Shown here: piece by piece, positions 10,784-41,486 of the stretch | Numbering within the stretch: the stretch's first letter is position 1 | Layout of the letters: each line of letters starts with the position of its first letter | The notes under the pieces: generated by a model | Databases searched by the model: none | Told to the model about the DNA's origin: nothing | The model's input: only the letters and a program-made list of their open reading frames with translations | Source of the DNA: Muricea muricata | Taxonomy: Eukaryota > Cnidaria > Anthozoa > Malacalcyonacea > Plexauridae | DNA length: 64,000 nucleotides | Assembly (NCBI GenBank): GCA_963855995.1 | Contig: OY979716.1 | Location: 123,938,237-124,002,236, forward strand | Reading direction: 5' to 3' | Made by a program: the position numbers and the translations under genes

Positions 10784-11519
10784 ACACTAAACTGACATTG
10801 GTATTGAACTTTTCAATAATGTAACACTAAATGTATTGATATTATGAAACTATATTGATATTTTATAACAAAACATGTCTATGGTATTATATACTTTATT
10901 CTTTGGTTTCACGTGACGTCATAAATTTCACTGGGGGTCAACTCCAAATCGATACACTGTCATCAGATTGAAAAAAATTTTCACTGTATGTGTTGACCTT
11001 GTGTTTGGCAGCAAATATGTGCAATTTCGTGAGATTTGCCTGCTCCAGTGCAGTACAATCATCAATACATTTTGGGTTGACCCCCTCTCAGAACTACTGA
11101 AAAAGGTTCTAGAGAAACCCAAGAATTATACACTTTATTGTTGATATTATTTTGGACAATACAGATGTATGTTGTTAAATGTTGTATGCTGTTTTTGTAC
11201 TAGAAAAATTGTTACGTTAAATACAATTTTTATATTCTTTGCTTTCAAATACCATAAAATATGTGGATAATGTAAATGTTAGTAAAGCTGGTATTGTTCA
11301 TACTTTGCTAACTTTCTGGAGCTGGTCACAGACTCACAGTAGTTAAATGCCATGAGATACCAATATTGTAAGAAGTAAGGTCTATGGCGCACAATGGTGC
11401 ACAAGTTAAACATATTTTGGTATTGCTGCATGTACTTTTTTTGTTTTGTTTTTTTCAGTAAATCGATCCACCGCAACAATCGAAAACAAACAAACAATCT
11501 AAAACAAAAAAACAACTCA

Positions 11520-11823
11520 TGGCCATAGGAGCCATGGGGGTAGGGGGGGTGGGCTTGAGCCCCCCCCCCCTAACTTCAAAGGCCCCCTCAAAAAAATGAT
11601 CTTTGAGTCTTGAAGTAAATACATGTTTTAACAGTTTACAGTCTTACACCTGTCTTAATCCAATGATTATAGTAAAACTAGCCTCAAAAGTGCAGAAAAA
11701 CATGTTTGAGCATGCTAAAAATAAAAAAAATTCGGGGGGGGGTATGTCTCTTGACTCCCCAGCAGCACTTGCGCCTTTGGCGCTCGAAGTGCCCCCCTAA
11801 CTTTTTTCATCTTCCTACGGCCT
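11520..11823 (-). mobile_element. G-run TIR element, MULE-like, copy 1
   Basis: About 300 bp with ends GGCCATAGGA and TCCTACGGCC and long G and C runs (for example 11537-11572) that could form G-quadruplexes. It is the reverse-orientation relative of 17322-17632. Flanks share AAAACAACT (left about 11507-11516, right about 11825-11834), consistent with a 9-10 bp target duplication as in Mutator-like elements. No coding sequence. Confidence 0.55.
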
Positions 11824-11867
11824 TAAAACAACTAGTAGTGTTTTGTTGACTTTAGCGGCTACCCACA

Positions 11868-14177
11868 TGTACGCAATTCGTACCTATTTTTATGATTGCG
11901 TTGTGGGGTGATGATGCTCAAGTTGTAATGGTGTTGTAAGGAATAATGGTGGTAGATTTGATCTAGTGATTAGAATTGTGTGCTGTTTATGTGACGATGG
12001 TTATCATGATTGTGTTTACACTTATTGGAGTTACGAAGGTAGTGATGTTTAGTGGGTGGGTCTCGTACTCTTAAAAGTTAATGCTGGTGAGGTAATATCA
12101 CCTTAATTAATGTAAGAAATTTTAATCTATTGTTTGTAACGCTAGCAATGATGATGGTGGTACTTAGATGATTGTCTTATGGTGTTAATGATTAAGAACG
12201 TAGTGTTGATGATTTTGACAACGGCATTAATTTTGGATGTTGTATTAATAATTAAAAATAGTGACGGCAATAAAGACAATATAAATCAGAACAATTGTCT
12301 GAGGACTAGCGCATGAAGAGCGACTTACTTTACCTTGAAAAGCCAGTTGCCATTTTAAATCCAGGCAAGGAAAGTGATGAAAAGAAATTATATATATAGG
12401 TAAAAGCATCCAGTGTGAGCACGCAAATTAAGAAATATATACCGCGCAGAACACGAACATTCCGGTGAGAGAATGGGTTTTTGAGACTTGAGGTGATGAT
12501 GTATTCAAGCGGTAAAGGTTTCTTTTTGGCCTGTGGACAACATGACATCCGGTGTATTTATTCAAGACTGTCAGTTTGGACTTAGACTACAATATCTTTG
12601 TGTATATTGCATTTAAATACAATAAGGGCAATGTATCTTTAGAATCATCGTGCATGTGCCTTATTGCAAAAGAGTATATCGTTAAAAATTTTGTGCACAC
12701 GCAAAACTATATCTTTATTAGTCTAGTGAATTGGAAGTTGTTGATAGTAAGTGTCATTGGGTATTAAAACCTTGAAAAATCGCATTAAATCAATCATATG
12801 AGAGTAATTGATAAACGTTGTTATTATATTATGTCACTTTTGTATAAGCTCATTGTTTCGCAAGAGTTATTCGTAATTCTACTTTTCTTCTCTTTTAACT
12901 ATTCTCAAGTTGTCAAAATCGACTTGTATTCGAGCATTTCTGCTTTGATTGATGGTCAATGTTGAAAAAATAGAAACACGAATGCTGGTTACATTAGCAC
13001 TTGGGTGTCTAATTTGTGTATGGCCTAGGATGTATATAAAATGTATTCGTCAGTATATGGAATGTATTCGTCATTTAAACAAGTCTTGTGACCGTAGGCG
13101 TATGATCACCTTTTTTGGGGGGGGAGAGGGAGGTGTTGAATTTGCCGAATAGCCTAACGTCATAGATTTTGTTACGTAATCATTTTTAACTGTAAGCGCA
13201 CAAAAGCAATAGACCTCACAGCTTTACTGGTGAGCTGGGTTATTTTAAAAGCAGTGCTACGTTTCGCATTTGGGAAGAATACTATATACCTACCAATTAA
13301 AATGGGCATATTGTCGCCGAGCTAATGGCGCAAAGCGTCGTTAATCCAGGGGCGAGGGTACCAATTTCGCTCGGAAACTTACACTCAGGGAAAGGAAAGC
13401 GTTGGCGAGGTCTCAGAAATTTATCAGACGTGGACACTCCAGTATGTATGGTTGCAGACGCGCATGTCTTTGTGCATGGGTGGTCATCCTCAGTGATCTG
13501 ATCGAAAAAATGGCATTTTGTCAGAAGCGGGGATAATTAGATTTAAGAAAAACATCGATTTGAAAGCCGAAAAATCGTTGTTAAAATGGGGCGAGTATAT
13601 AAACAAACGATTGGGGGCTATATGTTGACGAAGATCGTAAGACACAAGACAAAATTTTTTTAAATTTTGATTTGTTGTATTGGGTTGAAACGACAGCGGA
13701 CTCAGTGCAGTTTCTTGATTATGAAAACCTATTTTTATTGATAATAGACCTTGAACAAAAAGAAGCATTTCTTCGATTAAAACGCAGTTTTCTGTTATTA
13801 ACATTCCTAATTTGAAAATGCTTTGCAAAACGTCCAATGCAAAATTTTACTTAGAATTTCTGCTTATATAATGCATAATAATAAACCTCACAAAAATATT
13901 TTGGAAGTTGATGTTTTGTAATTGAAAATGATTTTATTTCAATTGTTTTTGCCATTGAAAAAAATTTAAAAATGATCATGTTATCAAAACCACATATGAT
14001 GAGGTTAAAGATTAATTCAATATAGCGGCTGGCTCATTACGTTCAGTCAAAATATTCCAATAGTTGAGTTAGATATGAAGAAAAATACATTACGTTTCAT
14101 ACATAATTTTGGACATTCAAAAACAAAACCAAAAGAACATAATGATTTAATTAGAATTTAGATCAGAATACAAGGTC
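11868..14177. other. no gene seen
   Basis: Over 2 kb without supported genes. 11880-12260 is rich in imperfect GTTGTGATGATGG-like low-complexity sequence; the rest is AT-rich with only short open frames. Confidence 0.4.
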
Positions 14178-14621
14178 TACACACGTAAAAATCTCACAAC
14201 TTGTAGCAAGTCTGCAAACAAGCCGTCAACAAGTTGTGTTCGCACGATTGACTACAAGTTGTTTACAAGTTTGGAACAAGCTGTGAACAACTTGTAAAAA
14301 CCTTGTTGATATTGTCAGACTTGTTACAAGATTGTTCCAACAAGGCCTTTACAATCATGATATAACGATATTGCTACAACCTTGTGTCACCATCCTTGTA
14401 ACATTCTTGTTGTGTCATGTCTGTATCAGACTTGTTAGAACAACCTTGTAACAAGTCTGATAATGCCATCAAGCTTGTTGCAAGTTGTTAACAACTTGTT
14501 CCAAACTTGTCACGACAAACTAGGGACAAGCAGTGCGAACAAAACTTGTTGACAACTTGTGAACAGACTTATTACAACTTGTTTGCAGACTTGTAACAAC
14601 TTGTGCGTTTTTACGTGTGTA
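14178..14621. mobile_element. MITE with CACACGTAAAAA termini
   Basis: Terminal inverted repeats CACACGTAAAAA (left 14180, right ending 14619) are flanked by TA on both sides, consistent with a Tc1/mariner-type duplication. The interior is made of many copies of ACAAGTTG and its complement, so nearly the whole element folds back. It lies about 175 bp beyond the stop codon of the LAAO-like gene. Confidence 0.7.
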
Positions 14622-14795
14622 CTGGAAATTTCAAAACTTAATAACTGTTACACCAATACACTATTCACTAATGTACTATTGATTATAAAATTCATTATTA
14701 TAGCAATTGTCATTCAATTCTACGGTTGTCAATATTTGGAAACTGTCAATAAAATATTGGTTAGTGTTTTCTCACATTGAGCTAATTACAATTGT

Positions 14796-33662
<18,867 letters not shown>

Positions 33663-33720
33663 TTTGTTGTTGCTAAATGAATGTATATTAAGAACATCAA
33701 CGTTGTGTTCCAGCGCAACA

Positions 33721-33733
33721 ACAGTATATATAA
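33721..33733 (-). promoter_or_regulatory. TATA box of LAAO-like gene
   Basis: CTTATATATACTG on the minus strand about 60 bp upstream of ATG 33662. The spacing allows a short 5' UTR. The repeat block at 33717-34262 begins at this box, so the distal promoter is repeat-derived. Confidence 0.5.
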
Positions 33734-33769
33734 GTGGAGATAGGATAAATGTATCAATAAACACTCTTA

Positions 33770-34127
33770 AGGCCGGAACACACGTGACGACAAATCACTG
33801 CAACACGTCGCAGCAACAAATTTCATCGTGTGAACAGGAAAATTTTATCGAAAATTTTGTCGTCGCGACAAAATTTTGTCGCTGCAACATGTCGCACAAA
33901 ATCAAACTGGTTTAATTTTGTGCGACATGTTGCAGCGACAAAATTCTGTGACGGCAACAAAATTTTAATTGACTTGCCACCGAATGTCGAAGTGTTCACA
34001 CCAGGCGATTTGTCACTGTAACCTATTGCTGCAATGAGCGCATATCACTTGTCGCTTGACTGTACACACAAAGCGATGCGTAGCAGCAACGTGTTGCAGC
34101 GATTTGTCGCCTCGTGTGTTCCGACCT
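33770..34127. mobile_element. Harbinger-like MITE, copy A
   Basis: 358 bp with inverted ends AGGCCGGAACACACG and CGTGTGTTCCGACCT, flanked by TTA on both sides (33767-33769 and 34128-34130). Internal GCGACAAATCGCTGCAACA-like palindromes. It lies about 40 bp upstream of the LAAO-like TATA box. Confidence 0.8.
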
Positions 34128-34379
34128 TTAAGCAGCAGTCTCCAACACTATCTATAGAAATTGTGAACATGATAGCCCACCAAAAACATACAAACGTCTA
34201 AAGCTTCTGAGTGATTCTGCATGAATTAGATTGAATAATGCTCTTTTTGAACTGAACATTGTATACTGTCTTTAGTAAACCTAACCTGAGTGTCAGTCTT
34301 TATTTTTCTCGTCTTTCGCTGCACTTGGCAAGTTGCGGGCAGATGCGGTGGGCGAGAAGACGAGAAAAATAAAGCCTGA

Positions 34380-35404
34380 CACAATTGTGATTAAAGATCT
34401 CAACTGTGACATCTTGAAAAATAGTCCGGAGTCGAGAGTGCTTGGGAATGTGTGTTCTAGTTTAAATTTAACATAACTAATTACTAGTCCAACAAGAGTA
34501 ACATCACAATCATCAACTCTGATAGATGTCATTATGACAACTAATACAGCTTTAGTAGCCGAAAGTGGGGTCATGGAAAATCATATAAGTGATCATTACT
34601 TGATTTTTACTGTGCTAAAATTAAAATTACCAAAACCCCAACCAACGTTTATTACTGTTAGAAGTTATAAACACTACGATCGGAACATGTTTTGGGAAGA
34701 CATAGCGCAAGAGCAATGGGAGCATATTTCATTGGTTGATGACGTAGATGAACAATTAAATCAGTTTAACAGTAATTTTCTTAGAATTTTAGATAGACAT
34801 GCTCCAGTTAAAACCATAAAGGTTAGACATCGCCAATCTCCGTTCGTGGATAATGAAATAAAAGAAATGATGAAGAAAATGGATCGCCTGCTCAGAGTAG
34901 CGCGACAGACCAAAAATATTTGCGATTGGGACAATTTTTGCGCAGCTCGTAATGAGTTTAAGAAAACACTACGAGAGGCAGAAAAAAGGTATGTCCAAAA
35001 TGAAATTTACAAAAATAGAGAGCCGAATGCAATGTGGAAGGTTATTAGGAGATGTGTGCTTCGTAAAGAAGTATCACAACCCGTTTACACCAGGGACATG
35101 AAAGAACTAGCTGATGAATCTAATACCTTCTACACATCTGTTGGGGTTAAAGTCGCAGAAGAGTCGAAGAAGATAGCTATTGCAAATAATCTTACGTTAG
35201 TGCAACCAAACGAATTCGTATTCGATAACGATACTGACGAGTTTTGCCTCTATCCTGTATCATCTTATGAAATACGTAAAATCGTGAACTCATTTCCATC
35301 AAATAAGGCACCAGGTATCGAAAAAGTCTCCGTCGCTGTTATAAAGAACGCTTTACCTATAATTCTTCCAACTCTAACTGAGATTGTAAACCGCTCCGTA
35401 TTAA
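34380..35404 (+). mobile_element. LINE C: endonuclease end to start of RT
   Basis: Plus frames carry the APE endonuclease tail (DLNCDIL, SPTRVTSQSSTLIDVIMT, GVMENHISDHYLIF), the spacer with FLRILDRHAPVKTIKVRHRQ, then KAPG of RT motif 1 (SFPSNKAPGIEKVSVAVIK). There is one stop near 34470. It is cut off at 35404 where LINE D begins, and no continuation appears beyond LINE D, so it was truncated as well as interrupted. Confidence 0.85.
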
Positions 35405-37823
35405 CTGCGATGTAAGAGTTATTGAAAATACTGCACATCTTAGGAATAAAAGTTTTCTGGTAACGCATAGTTTTACTTCTAACAACATTAAAAGTTCGTT
35501 TATGCCTAAAATCATATTTTGGTTGATGTTCTGACGGAAGTAAGTTATGCAACTTGTGTGTCTTATCACATGTTATCCTTCTAAATTCGTTATAACACAA
35601 ATCTTGTCTTCGCCTCTGTAATGTTGGTAGGTGAAATTTACCGAGGTTATATTGGTACGAATTCCCTGGAGATAAAATAGACAGCACACGTTTTTGAACC
35701 CTTTCTAGATCGTCACTTAGGTACTTGGAAAGCGAATGATGGAAAACTGGCGCGAAGTACTCAAGGACCGGTCTGATACAGGTACGATAAAAACGGATAA
35801 TGTCTTCGACTGGCAATCGAGCTCGTTTTAGCAAGACAATAAAATATAGACGTTTATTAGCCTTTCGTATAACGTCATTTATATGATTGTTCCAAAGAAG
35901 ATTATTGGACACGGTCACTCCTAAAATCTTGGCATGATTGACAATATCAAACTCCTTCCCCTCTATGACAATTAGATCAAACGAATTCTTTTCATTCTTA
36001 AAGTCAATAATCATTTCCTTACACTTCTCGGTATTTAGCTGCAGCTTATTTTCGCGCGACCATTTCTGGGCGAGTTCAGCATCACTCTGGATGGTACTGC
36101 AGTCCCCTTTTTTGACAATTTCTGCAGCACTAGTATCGTCCACATATTTCCACTTACTTGCAGTGGCAAATTTCAGGTCATTGATCATTAACAGAAAAAG
36201 CCGCGGTCCCAGCTTTGTACCTTGGGGAACACCTGCCAGTACATGTCCCCACTCAGAGTAACAATCATTACCCAGTTTTACACGTTGTTTTCTGTTTTTC
36301 AGAAAGTCAACCACCCAACGAGCAATTCCTAAGGGAATAGGAAGATCGCAGATTTTTTTGGCCAAGATTTTGTGGTCGATTAGATCGAACGCTTTTCTAT
36401 AATCTAAGAGCATGATCCTCACCGCAGCTCCAGTAGCATCAGTAGCTTCGGCCCAATTATGTATCATTGAGATGAGAGTATGGGTAGTAGAAGACCATGG
36501 AACAGCTCCAAACTGATCTGGGTCAATAACCGATAGTATAGCAGGTCTGATATATGTAACAACGATAAAATCCTCAGCGACCTTTGATAAAGCTGGGGTA
36601 AGTGATATTGGTCTAAGGTGCTTACTAACGTCAGTCACAGGTTTGGCTTTGACTAGAGGGGTAATATTTGCTAGTTTCCAAGCTGAAGGAAATTTTTGTT
36701 CGCGAAAAGTGCTGTTCAATATGGTACAAACTGGCTCAGCAAGAACTTCTGCAAACTCTTTTAATAACCAATTTGGCAACCCATCAGGACCTGGAGCTTT
36801 ACGAGGATTAAGTTTCTTTAAAGCCAGGCAGATATCTAATTCAGACAGAATGGGGGGCACGTGCTCCTCATCGTAAGGAACAGAGGATTGCAGAGGTTGG
36901 TAGGCTTGCATGTGCTCGAGGAAAGCGTTGTTGATCAGATTGGCAATTTCATAGGAATCAAGATCGTCAATTTGGTCAAGATGGAGCTCGAGTTTGGAGC
37001 GTAAGTCATCAGAACCAGCAGTCGATGTCATACCTGCAATCTTCTTGACATCACTCCACCACTGACTGGGTTTGGTCTCCTTTAAATGCTGGACTTTGGA
37101 TGAATAGAATCTCGCACGGCAGGATTTTCTTTCCCGATTGACACGATTGCGATATACCTGAAAGAGATCTTTATCACCTTTCGCAAATGCTCTTTGGCGG
37201 AGTTTAATCAATTTTTTAAACTCAGCAGTGACCCACGGTTGATCATTAATGTGTAATTTAAAAGTTTTAAGAGGCATAATTCTGTCAAGTCCAAAACTTA
37301 TTAAGTCCGCAAACAACTTTATTTCATCTTCACAATTAGTGAGGGAATTCAAAATGGACCAGTCACAAGAACTGAGATATCTACCAAGTTCATTTCGCCT
37401 ACTACTTCGAGTGTCTCTTTTACTCACGGTTCGGTGACTGGAGGCTAGCGGTGGTCTATTTTTGGGATGAAGCATGATCACATTATGATCCGATAATCCG
37501 AAGGGAGGACGCATTTCGACAGAATTATTTTCATACAAGTGAGGCAAATTTATCATAATCAGATCTAAAATTTGGTCGCGTCTTGTAGGCGCACGAACTA
37601 GTTGCTTCATCTTGAACTGTACTAGCAAACGGTTGACATTTAGTCTATTGAAATCACCAGTCAGGAATATTCCGCCGCCTGGATAATTGCCTTCCATAGA
37701 CGTGAGTGAGAGAGACAAGTGATCAATCATAGAGTTATCATCAACGCTGGGGGGTGGTAAACTGTTCCAATCACGATACAGGGAACTCCTCGAGGGAGTC
37801 TCTTTGGTCTGACGTAAACCCAA
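35405..37823 (-). CDS. LINE D ORF2, reverse transcriptase part
   Basis: Over 800 residues open. The front keeps the end of the endonuclease (GIFLTGDFNRLNVNRL, GLSDHNVIMLHP). RT motifs: RKAPGPDGLPNWLLKEF, RPISLTPALSKVAEDFIV, MLLDYRKAFDLIDH (A), GVPQGTKLGPRLFLLMINDL (B), KYVDDT (C, YVDD form), ILGVTVSNNLLWNNHI, TCIRPVLEYFAPVFH. The catalytic Asp residues are present. The last about 47 residues of the open frame are antisense LINE C and not native. Confidence 0.92.
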
Positions 37824-38235
37824 AGTACTTCAAAATCAGGATGGTGCAAGAAATTTAACGTTTTAAACTTAATTGAATTTCGAATGTATGTGCAAACACC
37901 CCCATGGATGCGAAATGCTCGGTTTTTATAAATGAGGTTATAGCCGGAAATATTGATACAATCAGTACTAATGCCGTCATGGAGCCAGGTTTCTGTGAAG
38001 CATGCTAAATCAGGTTTCATTTCGGAGATGCAAAATGTTATTTCATTAATCTTGGGTGCGAGAGACATAGTATTTGACAATAGCAAGCTGGGACCAAAAA
38101 CTGAATTGATGGGTTGTTTAGCGGGGTCCGTGTTACTGGCCAAAGACAATACTATACCAGAGTTTCGGCGTATAGTGTTCTGTAGCAGGGGTGATTGTAG
38201 AAAGCGTGGGGGAGTGGAGACTGAATAGGGATATC
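37727..38235 (-). CDS. LINE D ORF2, APE endonuclease part
   Basis: Frame overlapping the RT frame, carrying NEITFCISEMKPDLACFTET, W, GYNLIYKNRAFRIHGGVCTY and VIGTVYHPP. CFTETWL is the conserved catalytic TETW block of APE-type nucleases. A frameshift near 37750 separates it from the RT frame. The extension upstream of about 38235 is ORF1 in another frame. Confidence 0.8.
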
Positions 38236-39675
38236 CATTAAAGGTTTCGGGTAAAGTTGAAAAAAACCCTGTCTCCGAGGGTAATTTTGGGGAAACTGAT
38301 TGACACCAATCCCATGTGTCGTACCTTGTGAGGCCACAGTAGGTCGATCGTAGTGAACAATGAAGGAGTAATGTATTTGTTAACAGGTCTTGATGGTAAT
38401 GAGCGATAAGGATAACTAAAGCTATGAGAAAAATCACAGCGAACGCCTTTAAGACAGAAGCCACGCTTTTGTAAAAAGGGGCAGGGCACCAAATGTTTCT
38501 GCACCTCACGTGGGTGTTTAAAATCGCATCGGGCTCCTTTCACGCACCACTCTCGGCGTTTTAAAAAATGGACATGGAGTAATGCCCTTTTCAGAGTTCA
38601 GGTGACGGTTCTTTTCTGAGTTAGTATTTAGCTCGTTATCAAATTTTGAATTTAGCGCTTTATTTTCGTCCCTCAACATGTCATTCGCTTCTTTTTGCTT
38701 CAAGGTTGAGTCCGCTTTACTGTACTGATTTACACTGGGGTTCGGAAACTGCGTGTTATCGAGCAAGGAGGAATCCTCGTTAACTATAATTTCAATAGGA
38801 CTCGGATTGTTAATGTTCAAATTAGTCAATTGGTCAACCCCATGAGATGTACATTTGTCAAAAACTTAAGTCAAACTTGCCGGATCATTAACATATTTGT
38901 TATTCCTATAGTCATAATGAAATTCGTCGATAGGCTTTAGATTGTTAGTATTTGATCTGGTCGATTTGTCAATAACATGAGATGTACTTTGGTCATTACG
39001 AGGGATTAAGCTAACTGATTCGTTTGCATATTTATTATCTTTATGCTCATAATAAGTTACTTTAGGCGTTAAGTTTTCAATAGCGGTAGTTTAGACTTTA
39101 AAACTAAATTATCTTCAGAAAGTTTGCGAATTACTTCATCTTGATGTCGAATTATGCCTTCCAATTCCTTCAATTGTCTTTGAAGCAAGCCAATATCTGA
39201 TTTATTCTCCTTTATTGCGTTGGCAAACCGGCCTTCTAAGATTGACATATCAAGTTTTATACCCTCCATTTCTGTTGCAATCACACCGCTACAGTTAGAT
39301 ACCTCATTTTCATCGATGCATGTCGGGTCTTCAACAATATTCTCCTCAAAGCTAAGATCGTCATTATAAACTTCTAACACACTGTCTAACCTTGCAAGGG
39401 CATCTTGTATTCGCACCACCAGATCATCAGCCTTTGGTCTATCGAAACATATTGTTTTACTCTTCGCATACCAAGTAACACTAAGGACAACGCTAAAGAG
39501 GCACCACTTGCCGCCACTCGGTGATCGCCAGATTGCACTTTCTGCCGCTTTCTCTTCAATTATTGTAGAAGTAAGTGTTTTTAGATCTTTCAGACTTCCA
39601 TTCCATACTAATTTACCTTTTTTTCGCCAAAATTTCCAAGTAAAGATTCAGTTGTTGTTGATAAATTCATTGTCT
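38235..39675 (-). CDS. LINE D ORF1, coiled coil and two CCCH zinc fingers
   Basis: Starts near 39675 (MNLSTTTESLLGNFG). A first region reads LVWNGSLKDLKTL, GGKWCLFSV, TICFDRPKADDLV, matching the start of the ORF at 63187. A coiled coil follows (DIGLLQRQLKELEGI, ENLVLKSK; LRDENKALNSKF). Two CX8CX5CX3H zinc fingers lie near 38480-38575: the second is CPFLQKRGFCLKGVRCDFSH, and the first is split by one extra T in a T run at about 38560. Such proteins bind RNA in other LINEs. A frameshift and stops make this copy non-functional as read. Confidence 0.75.
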
Positions 39676-39739
39676 GTCAAAAAGGGTGTCTCACTGAGCA
39701 TCAGAGTGGAAGCAAGAAGTTTTATATAATAACTACAGT

Positions 39740-40505
39740 AAAACACGCAATCTGATTGGTCAATACCTGTGCAGGATGAGACAATCCTGCACGGGAAATT
39801 TGAAAGTTGACATCGCTTCGCATTTTACGAGCTTGTTACGGGCTTAGAACTGCCCACAAAAAAACATTTCAACTTCTAAAATTAGCAGAGAATAAAGATA
39901 AAGTCAAATTAAAGCACAAGGTACAGAAACTATAATCTTTTATGTTGTCAAACTTCTATGTCTTTGTATACTTGTATTTTTGTTTTGTTTACGTTATAAA
40001 TTTAACTGAAATTCGACTTTTGGCATTCGCATATTCATTGTTTCAGTTCATGCTGTAGCGATAAAAGTACAACCGTTCGAATCAGCATACAATAGTGCCT
40101 ATAAAGGACTAAATTTTATTTTTCTGCTATGCTTTCTTACTCACATACCGCACTTCAAATGCCGGTAAGTTTTTAGTTTTTTGTTTACGAAAAAATACAA
40201 AATTACAAAATGAAACTAGCATATCTGCCACTTTTGGCCGTTAATAACATCGGTTTTTAACAACATCTGCTCTTCGGTTTAGTACCAGTCTATGTCTCTG
40301 TTAGAAAACCATATTTTCACCAAGTTTTAGAGCAAAAGAACACAAAACAAAAAAGTTATGCGAAAAGTTTTAAAATTGTGTAAATTGTAGCGTACGGTCG
40401 AATGCCAACAAAGCTAAAGTTGACGATTCTTGGGAGAATTGCGTACTTCATCCATGGTTTAAAAAGTGTTAACCGTTGTTTTATTGTAGTTATTTTATAA
40501 AACAA
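39740..40505. other. no gene seen
   Basis: AT-rich sequence; a small hairpin GTGCAGGAT..ATCCTGCAC lies at about 39770-39799. Nothing else supported. Confidence 0.4.
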
Positions 40506-40643
40506 TTACTAAATGGTTTTCCTTGCAGAATAGCGTGGTCCATGCACTTGGGATGTTGCTCGATTTTCGGAAAGCGTAACCGAAAATCTCGCAGCATACC
40601 GCGTGCATGGATCACGCTATCCTGCACGGAAAACCACTCAGTA
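40506..40643. mobile_element. palindromic MITE
   Basis: Inverted arms TTACTAAATGGTTTTCC and GGAAAACCACTCAGTAA continue inwards as GCAG.ATAGCGTG.TCCATGCAC around a 30-bp centre. It shares its GTGCAGGAT core with the hairpin near 39770. Confidence 0.65.
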
Positions 40644-40678
40644 ATCCTTTAACACTCAACAGAGACACTTAATATACT

Positions 40679-41281
40679 TGTTTCGGATATGATTCTTGAT
40701 GCCATAGACAGGAAAGAATTGGCTGCAGTTGTGTTATTAAACCTATCGAAAGCGTTTGATAGCATTGAACATTCGTTGCTATTCAAAAAACTGCATTCGT
40801 TGGGTGTGTCGAGAAAGGCTGTGGATTGGTTTAAGAGTTACCTCTCAGACAGCTCTCAGTCTGTGAGGATTGGACATACACTATCAGAAGGCCGTGTGAT
40901 AACTCATGGTATACCCCAAGGCTCAATACTCGGTCCAGCATTGTTTAGTATTTATATAAACGACCTTCCAACTACTCCTATTGCATGCCCTTTGGAGTCG
41001 TATGTAGATGACTCTAAAATATACTTGTCACTCTCATCTAAAGACATCAATGTTGCTGAGATTCAGCTCACAGACGATCTGAGGAGAATTGCTGCTTGGT
41101 GTTGCTCAAATAGCCTGCTTGCTAATCCTGAAAAGACTATTCTGCTCTTGTTTGGTACTCCACAAATTCTCAATCACGTTCAGAACTTTCGAGTGACTTT
41201 CCTTGATAAGGAACTACAACCGGTATCTTCAGCCCGAGATTTGGGAGTGGAGTTTGATGGATGCTTGAGTTATGAAAATGA
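40679..41281 (+). pseudogene. LINE F: RT palm fragment
   Basis: An undamaged 200-residue frame covers RT motifs A to E: LLNLSKAFDSIEHSLLFKKL (A), GIPQGSILGPALFSIYINDL (B), SYVDDSKIYLS (C, YVDD), LLANPEKT, ARDLGVEFDGCLSY. It starts just before motif A and ends in the thumb; both ends are truncated. A different LINE family from A, D and G by motif spelling. Confidence 0.85.
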
Positions 41282-41486
41282 TATCCTTTGACGAATATTA
41301 TCTTATTGATTTGTTAACAATAATTATATTAAAAAGTTGTTTACTTCCTTGTAAAGAAGCAAATTTTAAGAAATTGTATAGTTAATTATACACAGTATAA
41401 ATCATTCATATATACATAGGTAACAATATGTTCGGCGACATTTTCTCCATCAAGACGTATATTCTTCGAAATGTGGACGGCTATTT

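Larger units (their letters stand above)
9383..11867 (+). mobile_element. TIR-bounded segment carrying a 2A/protease remnant
   Basis: A 13-bp exact inverted pair, TGTGGGTAGCCGC at 9383-9395 and its complement at 11855-11867, bounds 2.5 kb. A chance match of this length at this distance is unlikely. No clear target duplication was found, so the transposon call is tentative. Inside are a possible 5' exon (donor AAG|GTAAGC near 9653), an acceptor (aaatag| at 10257), the remnant ORFs at 10268-10783 and a nested G-run element at 11520-11823. A (GC)n run adjoins the left end. Confidence 0.45.
33717..34262. repeat. repeat R copy 1
   Basis: Matches 46017-46558 over its length, including a MITE at the same internal position. 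The right edge continues as attgtatactgtctttag, which is the uninterrupted form of the site where the LTR element sits at 46561-51151. Confidence 0.8.
35405..39690 (-). mobile_element. LINE D: near full-length CR1/L2-type LINE
   Basis: Minus-strand element with ORF1 (about 39675-38235) and ORF2 (about 38235-35405). The 3' end abuts LINE C directly, so the ORF2 frame runs on into antisense LINE C until 35265. No poly(A) or repeat tail was found at the junction. Damage is limited to a few single-base frameshifts, so it is relatively young. Confidence 0.85.

Noticed and set aside
35265-35404. C-terminal extension of the LINE D ORF2 frame
   Set aside because: Reads antisense through LINE C; not part of the native protein.
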